A DNA stretch of 59,377 nucleotides from JANNYA01 sp031422315 (lineage in GTDB: Bacteria > Pseudomonadota > Gammaproteobacteria > Xanthomonadales > SZUA-5): positions 1-59,377 of the forward strand of contig JANOQN010000071.1 in NCBI GenBank assembly GCA_031422315.1, given 5' to 3'. Below the pieces are notes generated by a model. It was not told the origin of the DNA, ran no database searches, and saw nothing but the letters and a program-made list of their open reading frames with translations. Positions 1 through 8,147 of the stretch are shown piece by piece (within the stretch, counting starts at the first letter, position 1; every line of letters starts with the position of its first letter). Both the position numbers and the translations under genes were made by a program.

Positions 1-133
1 CAACAGCATCAAAGCCCATTACGTAATTTCTGGAGCGGCGGACATTGACGCAAAAAGGCCCCCGCGAGGGCCGCGTCAATGGTAGCCATGAAGGCAATGA
101 GATCGGTTTTTGCCATCTTGAAAATAACCATTG

Positions 134-275
134 CTCTCCCCCAACCCCTCTCCCATAAAGGGAGAGGGGCTAAACCCCGCATTTGATGATGAGAGGCTAA
201 AACTGGTGCTTGATGCTGACCCAATCCTTAGTAGGCTCCCCTCTCCCTTTATGGGAGAGGGGTTGGGGGAGAGGG
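134..275. repeat. Palindromic dispersed repeat pair
   Basis: Two inverted copies of a GC-rich motif (about 134-170 and 237-275) face each other around a 66-bp spacer. Each copy contains the core ctctccc followed by an a/t-rich centre and gggagagg. Conceptual translation gives the SPNPSPIKGEG-type string that marks a widespread class of intergenic bacterial repeats. It lies just beyond the 3' end of the TonB-like gene and could act as a transcription-attenuating hairpin; that role is inferred. Confidence 0.7.
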
Positions 276-308
276 TTTTTAGGGTGGATCAATCTGGTCG
301 TGCCGGCC

Positions 309-1043
309 TCACTCCAATGAAAAACTCAGCGTGCCGATGCCTGTACTTTCAATTTTATTACCATTAAACAATCGTGGCTCAAAAATCCATCGGCGTTTGA
401 TTTGCAGGGCCGCGGCGCGATCTAGACCCCGTGAACCGCTGGTTTTTATGATTTCAATGTCCTTAACTCGGCCATCAATGCCAACCCGGACTTTGAAATG
501 CACGGTACCTTGAATGCCGCGTTTTAATTCCGCCAGCGGGTAGCGTGGCGGCGGCGCTTGCAGTAGCGCCAGTGCTTCTGAAACGGGGCTGCTCGAGATC
601 ACCGCAGTTGTAGGAACCGACGATGAAATCGGCGCACCCAGTTCTTGAAAACGCTCATCCGTTACCGCCGCCGCCAGCGGCTCCGATTCGGCCGGCGGCG
701 CGGCTGCGGGCGCTTGCACGGTTGTCGAGATTTGAGTCCGCGGTTCAATTTCACGGACAATTTTAACCGGCTCAGCTTTTGGTGGTGGCTCCTTTTTGAC
801 TTCCTGCTCAAACACTAAAACCTCAGTGACTGAGTCGGGTTTCTCGGTTGGTAAGTATTGCGGCGGCGGTAACAGCATGACGCCTACCACCAAAACATGG
901 GCGCACACGGTCATTGCAATCGCGGCAATGCGCCGTTTGTCCAACCCCTTGGGTTTGCCAGCACGCACACGCATGGAAACGGTGTTTCGATAAGGATCAA
1001 AGCTTGCTGCATCAAAGTGCGAAGGCATAGTTGCGCTAGACAT
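309..1043 (-). CDS. TonB-family energy transducer
   Basis: 244-residue TonB-like protein. It has a cytoplasmic N-terminus, a single membrane segment near residues 40-58 (AIAMTVCAHVLVVGVMLL), a Pro/Lys/Glu-rich periplasmic spacer (KKEPPPKAEPVK), and a C-terminal TonB domain from about residue 160 with YPLAELKRGIQGTVHFKV and the W-x-F/Y-P-like end. Such proteins pass proton-motive energy to outer-membrane receptors. The ATG at 1043 is chosen because AGGAG sits 7 nt upstream; a TTG two codons earlier would be too close to it. No exbB, exbD or receptor gene lies in the window, so its partner is unknown. Confidence 0.85.
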   Translation of the reverse strand: MSSATMPSHFDAASFDPYRNTVSMRVRAGKPKGLDKRRIAAIAMTVCAHVLVVGVMLLPPPQYLPTEKPDSVTEVLVFEQEVKKEPPPKAEPVKIVREIEPRTQISTTVQAPAAAPPAESEPLAAAVTDERFQELGAPISSSVPTTAVISSSPVSEALALLQAPPPRYPLAELKRGIQGTVHFKVRVGIDGRVKDIEIIKTSGSRGLDRAAALQIKRRWIFEPRLFNGNKIESTGIGTLSFSLE

Positions 1044-1199
1044 AGTCAACTCCTGACGGGTGGGTGTCAGGGCAAATTAGCTTTCGGTCAGTGTTTTGGA
1101 ATCGCGCTTTGGGCCGAATGTGATTAGGACTCGCGCGCGGCGCTGGGCTGAGTCAGGCTGGGACTTTAGGCGGAGATAGTGAACAAGCTCCGATAGTCA

Positions 1200-1390
1200 T
1201 CAAATAGCCATGGTTAGATCATTGATAGCCTCGTAGACGGCTTCGGCGCGTCTGCTCACTTGCGGTTTACGATAGATTTCTTTTGCATACGATGCCCGTG
1301 TTGTGGCGCAGCCCCATAACCGCACCCACCTTTTCATAGCGCAGGCCTTTGGCAATCAAGCGCAGCAATTGCACTACCATCTGCGATAAG
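1200..1390 (-). pseudogene. Remnant of a LuxR-type HTH regulator
   Basis: On the minus strand one frame reads LLRLIAKGLRYEKVGAVMGL. After a frameshift near 1278 a second frame reads AKEIYRKPQVSRRAEAVYEA and ends at a TGA at 1200-1202. Together these match the C-terminal helix-turn-helix of LuxR/FixJ regulators (L-x-x-I-A-x-G-x-x-x-x-x-I-A ... R-x-E-A-V). The parts are in different frames and no N-terminal receiver or sensor domain is visible, so this is a decayed fragment. Confidence 0.6.
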
Positions 1391-1451
1391 TTTCGGCAGT
1401 TCAGGACCCTCTTTTGACCGAGCGCTACGTGTGGCTTTACTGCCGTTCGGG

Positions 1452-3173
1452 CTAATATCCCTGTCCGCCGCGTCGCACCACCCTGCCCGGCTTTGCGCCC
1501 GTATGCACGCCATCCGCAATCACGATTGCGCCGTTCACCAGCACAAAGTCTATGCCGGTCGAAAGCGCATGTGGTTTGATGAAAGTCGCGTTTTCACGAA
1601 TTTGCTCAGGCACAAAAACCGCCACATCGGCGAAGCAGCCGACACTCAAACAGCCGCGCTGAGTGAGCTTAAAATTCTTAGCTGGCAAGCCGGTTAATCT
1701 ATGCACTGCGGATTCGATAGACACAAGTTTCTGCTGCACCACGTAGCGCTGCCAAAACCTCGCAAAGTTGCCGTAGCTGCGCGGGTGCGGATTGCTTTTT
1801 AGGAAGTTTCCTTCCGGTGCTAAGGCCGCGCCATCAGAACCGAGCGCAATCCAATCTTGCTGCAAGCCAAGCTTTACATTGGCTTCGCTCATCAAAAAAT
1901 AGGCGGTTTCCACCCGCGAACCATCCTCAATCACCAAATCGATCACAGTGTTTTCTGGGCTAGTGCCGCGCAGCTGACTGACTTCGGCGAGTGTTTTACC
2001 AATGTAGCCGCGCAAGGCCGGCTGTTTGAAGCCTAAAAACAGCAAATTCTCTGCTGAGCCCGCAGCCAAGCGTAGATTCTCAAAACCCGCGTTAGGATCT
2101 TGCATTTCTCGCAGCACGCGCGCGCGCTGCACCGGATCAAGCAGTCGTGCGCGCCAAGCGTCAAAGCCGCCAGCCTGCACCCAGGGCGGCATCGCAGCAT
2201 CTAAACCCGTCGCACCGGCGGTGTAGGTGTACATATTCGCGCTGACATCCAAGCCCTCTGCGCGCTCAGCAGTAATGCGCGCAATCGCCTGTGCCATTTT
2301 CGGCCAGTTGGCAAGACCAGCAGCTTTTAGATGATAGGCTTCGCCGTGCACGCCAGCGGCTTTAGTGATCGCGATCAGCTCTTCAAGCGCTTCTAAAAAC
2401 TGCCCGCCTTCCGAGCGCAAATGCGAGATATAGCTGCCACCATACTTGCCCGACACGCTCGCCAACGCGATCAGCTCTTGGGTATTAGCGAAGCTGCCGG
2501 GCGCATAGATCAGCGAGCTGCCGACACCGAGGGCACCTTCACGCATGGCGATATCGACCAACGCTTGCATGCGCACAAGCTCTTCGGAATTAGGCGCTCG
2601 ATTCTCTTGGCCCAACACATTCATGCGTATCGTCGCCGCGCCCACAAACGATGCAATATTCGGCGACACGCCTTTGCCTTCCAGGTAGCGCAGGTACTCA
2701 TCCAAGCTGCTCCAGCGAATCTCGTAGCGGTTTTCATCGGTCATGGCCTTGCGCGCATCAGCTTTCATAGCTTCAGTCAGCGGCCCTTGCGACCAGCCTT
2801 CGCCAAAGATTTCTAAAGTTACGCCCTGATGCAAATCGCTCAAACCCCGGCCATCAAGAATCAGCGATTCATCAGCCCACGACAGCACATTGACAAACCC
2901 CGGCGTGACGATTTTACCCGCCGCGTCAATGCGCCGATCCGCCTTCGCCGCACGCAAATCACCCAGCGCTGTAACGCGCTGCCCGGCGATCCCAACATCA
3001 ACGCGCTGCCCCGGCGCGCCACTGCCGTCAAACACCGTGCCGCCTTCGATAATGGTGTCAAAAGCAACTTTCGGTGCGGTTGGTTTTGGTGCGGCGCAGC
3101 AGGCCAAAACAAGGCAGGCGAGCAGTAGACATGGGCTTCTAAAACGGCATCTGCGCAATAAAAACTTAGGCAT
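1452..3173 (-). CDS. Amidohydrolase / D-aminoacylase-like lipoprotein
   Basis: 573 residues. The start at 3173 gives MPKFLLRRCRF then a hydrophobic stretch ending in a lipobox-like LVLAC, so it is probably an exported lipoprotein; a TTG 23 codons upstream would mask this signal. The body is an amidohydrolase of the N-acyl-D-amino-acid deacylase type: PGFV strand, SHLRSEGG and EAYHLKAAG histidine motifs and the GSDG aspartate motif. The first metal motif (usually HxH after PGF) reads NVLSW and the usual cysteine loop reads FGEGWS, so two normal ligand sites are altered. The family cleaves N-acyl-D-amino acids; substrate here is unknown. No strong ribosome site is seen. Confidence 0.8.
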   Translation of the reverse strand: MPKFLLRRCRFRSPCLLLACLVLACCAAPKPTAPKVAFDTIIEGGTVFDGSGAPGQRVDVGIAGQRVTALGDLRAAKADRRIDAAGKIVTPGFVNVLSWADESLILDGRGLSDLHQGVTLEIFGEGWSQGPLTEAMKADARKAMTDENRYEIRWSSLDEYLRYLEGKGVSPNIASFVGAATIRMNVLGQENRAPNSEELVRMQALVDIAMREGALGVGSSLIYAPGSFANTQELIALASVSGKYGGSYISHLRSEGGQFLEALEELIAITKAAGVHGEAYHLKAAGLANWPKMAQAIARITAERAEGLDVSANMYTYTAGATGLDAAMPPWVQAGGFDAWRARLLDPVQRARVLREMQDPNAGFENLRLAAGSAENLLFLGFKQPALRGYIGKTLAEVSQLRGTSPENTVIDLVIEDGSRVETAYFLMSEANVKLGLQQDWIALGSDGAALAPEGNFLKSNPHPRSYGNFARFWQRYVVQQKLVSIESAVHRLTGLPAKNFKLTQRGCLSVGCFADVAVFVPEQIRENATFIKPHALSTGIDFVLVNGAIVIADGVHTGAKPGRVVRRGGQGY

Positions 3174-3373
3174 GTTGGCACCAGTTGGGGGTTGATTTGC
3201 GGGGCCCGGGATGGGCACGAATTTAATCTGCAAACAGAGCAATAATCAGGAATCATGTGAAGAACCCAAGTGTCTCTGCTCGTTCAGAAGCCTTTGAAAT
3301 AGTTGAAAGGGTTAGCTACTTTTACCAGCGCAAATTCGTCGATCCTATTAACTTAAGCTAGCTACCAAAATGT

Positions 3374-3403
3374 CGTCACTCTGAGACTGCGCGCAGAATG
3401 ACG
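3374..3403. repeat. Hairpin with cgtca/tgacg ends
   Basis: An imperfect inverted repeat: CGTCActCTG-type arm, about 10-nt loop, then CAGAaTGACG. It sits between two minus-strand genes downstream of the monomeric IDH gene. It could stabilise or terminate that transcript; there is no long T run, so a simple intrinsic terminator is not supported. Confidence 0.45.
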
Positions 3404-3469
3404 TGCGCCACTTTCGCCAAAACGGCTTAAGTTAACGGCATTGCTGTTCGAGACAGGCTGAAAATTATG

Positions 3470-5701
3470 CTAACCCGCCGCCCCCAAAGCCAAATTAAAA
3501 GTCTTACTAGGCCGCATGACCGCATCCGCTTTCGCCAAATCCAGCTTGTAGTAGCCGCCAATATCCACCGGCTTTCCTTGCACTGCCGAAAGTTCAGCGA
3601 CAATCTTTTGCTCGTTCTCGGTGAGCGATTTAGCGAGTCCGGTAAACTGATTAGCTAGCTCATCATCTTGGGTTTGCTCGGCCAGCGCCTGCGCCCAGTA
3701 CATCGCCAAATAGAAATGGCTGCCGCGATTGTCGAGCTCTCCGGTGGCGGTGGATGGCGATTTGTTGTTGTCCAGCAGCTTGCCGGTGGCGGCGTCTAGC
3801 GTTTGCGCGAGCACTGTGGCTTTGCTGTTGCCGGTTTTTATGCCCAAATCTTCAAGCGAAACGGCGAGTGCCAAAAATTCGCCGAGTGAATCCCAGCGCA
3901 GGTGATTTTCTTCGACCAGCTGCTTGACGTGCCGGGGGGCAGAGCCGCCCGCGCCGGTTTCAAACAGCGCGCCACCGGCCATGAGCGGCACAATCGATAG
4001 CATTTTAGCGCTGGTGCCAACTTCGATGATTGGGAATAAGTCAGTCAAATAATCGCGCAGAATATTTCCGGTGACGGCGATAGTGTCTTTGCCGCGAATA
4101 ATGCGCTCGAGTGAAAAACGCATCGAGCGCATGTACGACATAATTTGAATATCCAGCCCGCTTAAATCGTAATCCTTCAAATACAGGCGCACTTTTTTGA
4201 TCAGCTCCGCGTCGTGCGGGCGATACTCGTCCAGCCAAAATACGGCGGGCGTGTCGGAAAGTCGCGCACGGGTGACGGCCAATTTGACCCAGTCACGAAT
4301 TGGCGCATCTTTAACTTGGCACATGCGCCAGATATCGCCTTGCTCGACTTTCTGTTCGATCAGCACGGTGCCGTCTTGATCAACAAAACGCGCGACGCCG
4401 TCTTCTGGAATCTCGAATGTTTTATCGTGCGAGCCATATTCTTCGGCCTGCTGCGCCATCAGCCCAACATTAGGAACCGTACCTAACGTGGTGGGGTCAA
4501 ACGCGCCATTGGATTTGCAGAAATTGATAATTTCCTGATAAATCCGCGCGTACGTGCTTTCTGGCATGACGGCTTTGGTGTCTTTGAGCTTGCCATCCGG
4601 GCCATACATTTTACCGCCGACCCGAATCATGGCCGGCATTGACGCATCGACGATCACATCGTTTGGCGCGTGCAAGTTCGAGATACCTTTGACCGAATCG
4701 ACCATCGCCAGCTCAGGTTGCGTCGCATAGCAGGCGTGCAAATCACGCTCGATCTGTTCACGCTGCGCGGTCGGAAGTTCTTTAATTTTGTCGTACACGC
4801 TGCTGATGCCGTTATTCGGGTTGACGCCAAGCTGCGCAAACAGCGCGCCGTGTTTGGCAAACGCGTCTTTATAAAACACCTTAACTGCATGGCCGAACAC
4901 AATCGGGTGCGACACTTTCATCATGGTGGCTTTCACGTGCAGTGAGAACATCACGCCGGTGTTTTTTGCATCTTCAAGCGCATCTTCATAGAACTTGACC
5001 AGCGCGTTTTTGCTCATGAACATGCTGTCAATAATCTCCCCGGCTTGTAAGGAAACTTTTTTCTTCAGCACAATCACCGCGCCGCTTTTGGTGACTAAAT
5101 CCATGGTTACGTCGCAGGCTTTCGCCATGGTCATGCATTTTTCGCTCGAGTAAAAATCCCCCCCGCGCATATGCGCCACATGCGTGCGCGAAGCCGGGCT
5201 CCATGGCGCCATCGAATGCGGGTTTTTGCGGGCATAGCGCTTGACCGCAGCCGGCGCGCGCCGATCTGAATTGCCTTCGCGCAGCACCGGATTCACTGCG
5301 CTGCCAACGATTTTTCCGTAGCGCTCACGCAGCAGTTTTTCCGCATCACCATGAGGCTGCTCTGGGTAATCTGGCACCGCATAACCGCCTTGTTGCAGCT
5401 CTTTGATCGCGGCCAGCAGCTGTGGCACGGAGGCGCTGATGTTAGGTAGCTTGATAATATTGGTGTCGGGGTTTTGCGTTAATTTTCCCAGCTCGGCAAG
5501 GTTGTTCGGGGTTTGTTGATCGGCTTTTAAGTGATCCGAGAACTCCGCCAAAATTCGCGCTGCAACGGAAATATCGCTGCTCGCGATCTCAATACCCGCA
5601 GGCGCGGCAAACGCCCGAACAATCGGCAAAAACGAGCAGCTCGCAAGCAACGGTGCTTCATCGGTCAGCGTGTAGATAATTTTTGCGGGTTTTGCGCTCA
5701 T
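3470..5701 (-). CDS. icd2: Isocitrate dehydrogenase, monomeric NADP type
   Basis: 743 residues, the usual length for the monomeric NADP-dependent isocitrate dehydrogenase (about 740). It begins MSAKPAKIIYTLTDEAPLLA and has the family blocks DYPEQPHGDAEKLLRERYGK, GSAVNPVLREGNSDRRAP, ISNLHAPNDVIVDASMPAM, SHDKTFEIPEDG and FETGAGGSAPRHVKQLVEEN. It oxidises isocitrate to 2-oxoglutarate with NADP in the TCA cycle. The ATG at 5701 is chosen over an open extension of 67 codons that has no family similarity. The dimeric icd enzyme is also encoded at 23166-24464, so the organism has both forms. Confidence 0.95.
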   Translation of the reverse strand: MSAKPAKIIYTLTDEAPLLASCSFLPIVRAFAAPAGIEIASSDISVAARILAEFSDHLKADQQTPNNLAELGKLTQNPDTNIIKLPNISASVPQLLAAIKELQQGGYAVPDYPEQPHGDAEKLLRERYGKIVGSAVNPVLREGNSDRRAPAAVKRYARKNPHSMAPWSPASRTHVAHMRGGDFYSSEKCMTMAKACDVTMDLVTKSGAVIVLKKKVSLQAGEIIDSMFMSKNALVKFYEDALEDAKNTGVMFSLHVKATMMKVSHPIVFGHAVKVFYKDAFAKHGALFAQLGVNPNNGISSVYDKIKELPTAQREQIERDLHACYATQPELAMVDSVKGISNLHAPNDVIVDASMPAMIRVGGKMYGPDGKLKDTKAVMPESTYARIYQEIINFCKSNGAFDPTTLGTVPNVGLMAQQAEEYGSHDKTFEIPEDGVARFVDQDGTVLIEQKVEQGDIWRMCQVKDAPIRDWVKLAVTRARLSDTPAVFWLDEYRPHDAELIKKVRLYLKDYDLSGLDIQIMSYMRSMRFSLERIIRGKDTIAVTGNILRDYLTDLFPIIEVGTSAKMLSIVPLMAGGALFETGAGGSAPRHVKQLVEENHLRWDSLGEFLALAVSLEDLGIKTGNSKATVLAQTLDAATGKLLDNNKSPSTATGELDNRGSHFYLAMYWAQALAEQTQDDELANQFTGLAKSLTENEQKIVAELSAVQGKPVDIGGYYKLDLAKADAVMRPSKTFNLALGAAG

Positions 5702-6004
5702 GGCTGCGGCCTTTTTGTGGGTTGAGTAGAAAGCGGTGAAGCATACGATGCGTGCGGGGATTTGCGTGCCCTGAAATTTGCTTGAGAGCTGGATATTAAA
5801 TTTCCGACTATCGGAGCGATATCTATCGCAGCCTGACGGGGGTTTTTGAAATCCTGCGAAACCACCTGTCCGTTTGAGGCAAACCTCTGATGCGAATAGC
5901 AACTAAAACCCAGAATTTGCGATTGACCTAAGCCAATATGTCGCATATCCGGTGTCAGTTCCGTTAGTGTAGATGCAATTCACTTTCGTCAAGGAGCGCG
6001 TCAC

Positions 6005-7300
6005 ATGCAAACACGTATTTTAAGTTTTACTATTTTGGCAGTCGTAGGTAGCTGCGCGCAGGCGCAAAACGTTCAGGTTCAAAACGCCCTGAATGGTTTT
6101 TCCAGAAACGACACCCAGCGCGAAGTCAATCGCGCCATCGCAATCTTATGCCCTGCTGCTGGCAGGCTAGCCGCGCAATTGCAGCGCGACTGCAATGCGC
6201 TGGTGGGCGGCGCGTTCAATGGCAATGGCGCAGTGCGCGGTGCCATTGAGCAGCTCACACCCGACAACGCGCCGATTTCTGCGAATCGTGCGATGGGCGC
6301 GCAAGGTTTAGGCATTCGCCAAGCGATGCCGAGCGGCCTAAGCTTTTTCAGCAAAGGCGAGCCGCGTGGAGGTGGATTCAACGCAGGCTGGCAGTGGGCG
6401 AGTGAGAACGCTGAGGAATCACGTTGGTCGGTGTTTGGCACCTTTGATGCGCGTAGCAGCGAGCGCGAAGCCAGCGCCAATATGGACGGCTTTGATAGCG
6501 ATGGCACAGGCCTACTGATAGGCGCGGAGCGCGAGCTAAGTGACACTTCGCGAATCGGCGTTGCGCTGCGCTATCGAAATAGCGACGTTGATTTTACCGC
6601 CGGTTCGGGCACACAAGATTTGCGCGATATAGGCGCTGATCTGTTCTATTCGATCAGCGGTACTAGCCCGTGGTACTTCAATACACTGCTCAGCGTGGGC
6701 CGCCGAAATACTGAGCAAGTTCGCCGAACCAACTACACGCTAGACGCTGCAACCGTGGTAGCGCAAACCTACAGCGCGGATTTTGACACCTCACTCAAAG
6801 GCGCAAGCGCCACACTCGGCTATGCTATCAATAGTGACCAGCTCATGTTCGATCCTTATGTGCAATTTGAATATCAAGAGCGCTCGGTTGATGGCTATGA
6901 CGAAAGCGCCCGCGATCCAAATGCCAACGGTGGCGGCTGGGCAATACGCGCAGGCCAGCAAGACGCCAGCACCACAAGCGCTACGCTGGGTGCTCGGATG
7001 AGCTACGCCATATCGGGCGCAACTGCGGTGTTCGTGCCGTTTCTTGACCTTGCTTTCGTCAACGTACTGAGCCAAGACGATGAAGCCACAAGGCTCAACT
7101 TTTTAGGCGATATTTCACCCGTGCGGGAGAATTTCTTTGCCCGAAATGATGAAGAAGATAAACGCTATGGCACTGCAAGCTTAGGCTTGAGCGCGCAATT
7201 CTCCGAAGGCTTGAGCGGTTTTCTACGCTATTCACGGCATTTTTCTGAAGATCGCTATGAGCAAAGCGGATTCTATTTGGGCTTTCGGTGGGATTTGTAG
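6005..7300 (+). CDS. Autotransporter-domain outer membrane protein
   Basis: 431 residues with a signal peptide (MQTRILSFTILAVVGSCAQA). From about residue 140 a series of alternating aromatic strands forms an autotransporter-type beta-barrel, ending GFYLGFRWDL with a barrel-type C-terminal pattern. Residues 30-110 form a short passenger-like segment with four cysteines (CPAAG, CNALVGG). The ribosome site AAGGAGCG lies 7 nt upstream of the ATG. The passenger is too short to suggest an enzyme; the role may be structural or adhesive. It stands alone between divergent and unrelated neighbours. Confidence 0.8.
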   Translation: MQTRILSFTILAVVGSCAQAQNVQVQNALNGFSRNDTQREVNRAIAILCPAAGRLAAQLQRDCNALVGGAFNGNGAVRGAIEQLTPDNAPISANRAMGAQGLGIRQAMPSGLSFFSKGEPRGGGFNAGWQWASENAEESRWSVFGTFDARSSEREASANMDGFDSDGTGLLIGAERELSDTSRIGVALRYRNSDVDFTAGSGTQDLRDIGADLFYSISGTSPWYFNTLLSVGRRNTEQVRRTNYTLDAATVVAQTYSADFDTSLKGASATLGYAINSDQLMFDPYVQFEYQERSVDGYDESARDPNANGGGWAIRAGQQDASTTSATLGARMSYAISGATAVFVPFLDLAFVNVLSQDDEATRLNFLGDISPVRENFFARNDEEDKRYGTASLGLSAQFSEGLSGFLRYSRHFSEDRYEQSGFYLGFRWDL

Positions 7301-7370
7301 GGCCGAAACATAATTTGATCTCAGACCTGCCAAGGCGATTCTTGATCTGAGCGCACTGCACGCTCGCATT

Positions 7371-7397
7371 TGATGTATATTTACGTACATTACATCA
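7371..7397. promoter_or_regulatory. Candidate VapBC operator palindrome
   Basis: Perfect 7-bp arms TGATGTA and TACATCA flank a 13-bp centre that contains TACGTA. It lies 13 bp before the antitoxin start. VapB antitoxins with a ribbon-helix-helix domain bind such palindromes to repress their own operon, so this is a good operator candidate. Confidence 0.55.
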
Positions 7398-7409
7398 GAG
7401 ATTGCAAAA

Positions 7410-7691
7410 GTGCATAGAACCCAAATCTATTTGCAAGACAGCCTGCACGCGCGCCTTAAGCTGCGTGCAAAGGGTTTGGGCTTAAGCGTTTCTGAGCTTA
7501 TTCGACGTACATTAGATAATGAAGTAGCGCGCGATCCTGTTGCTGACGCAGTCGCTTTTTTTGATCGCTTGACGCCGCTTAAGGGGTTTTCAACTGATAG
7601 CTCACAAACACCCGAAGATTACGTGCGCGAATCTAGAGAGAAGTCGCGCTTACTGCGTGTCAACCAGGCCGAACATGGTCCAATAGGTTGA
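7410..7691 (+). CDS. VapB-like ribbon-helix-helix antitoxin
   Basis: 93 residues. The N-terminus MHRTQIYLQDSLHARLKLRA plus GLSVSELIRRTLD is a ribbon-helix-helix DNA-binding fold; the C-terminal third is charged and should wrap around the toxin. It starts with GTG and overlaps the next gene by 4 bp (TTGA). Together they form a type II toxin-antitoxin operon, likely autoregulated through the palindrome just upstream. Confidence 0.8.
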   Translation: MHRTQIYLQDSLHARLKLRAKGLGLSVSELIRRTLDNEVARDPVADAVAFFDRLTPLKGFSTDSSQTPEDYVRESREKSRLLRVNQAEHGPIG

Positions 7692-8098
7692 CTATCAAGG
7701 CACCCCAAGACGGCGTGGTTTTGGATACCGATATCGTCATCAACCTGCTAAAAAAGCGCCCAGATATCGTCAACCATTTCGTCGCTTTAAAAACTAGCCG
7801 GACTCGTCTATTGATTTGCCCAATTGTAGTTGCAGAAGTTTATGCGGGCGCGTTTTTGCACGAACACAATGACATAGGCGCATTCTTTGATCTTTGCGAA
7901 CTTGTTGATATTGACCATCGTATTGGCCGTATCGCGGGTCACTTTGCACAGCGACACCGAAAGGCTTTTCAGGGAATTTCACTGGAAGACTATTTGATTG
8001 CTGCAACGGCACACCGCCATTCTTCAAAACTTTGGACGGGTAATCGAAAGCACTATCCAATGCCAGAAATCGTTTTTGTAACGTCAAACCAGAACTAA
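7688..8098 (+). CDS. VapC-like PIN-domain toxin
   Basis: 136 residues with a PIN nuclease domain: the first Asp in VLDTDIVINLL, the middle Glu in PIVVAEVYAG, and the third acidic cluster in SLEDYLIAATA, followed by LWTGNRKHY. These are the metal-binding acids of VapC RNases, which typically cut tRNA or rRNA. The TTG start overlaps the antitoxin stop, implying translational coupling. All catalytic acids are present, so it should be active. Confidence 0.85.
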   Translation: MTIKAPQDGVVLDTDIVINLLKKRPDIVNHFVALKTSRTRLLICPIVVAEVYAGAFLHEHNDIGAFFDLCELVDIDHRIGRIAGHFAQRHRKAFQGISLEDYLIAATAHRHSSKLWTGNRKHYPMPEIVFVTSNQN

Positions 8099-8147
8099 AT
8101 TCTACGCAAGTGCTTGCTGACTATCGATGCAACTCAAGGCAATGCCT

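Noticed and set aside
309..513. Small plus-strand frames over the TonB-like gene
   Set aside because: They are shadows of the minus-strand TonB C-terminal domain.
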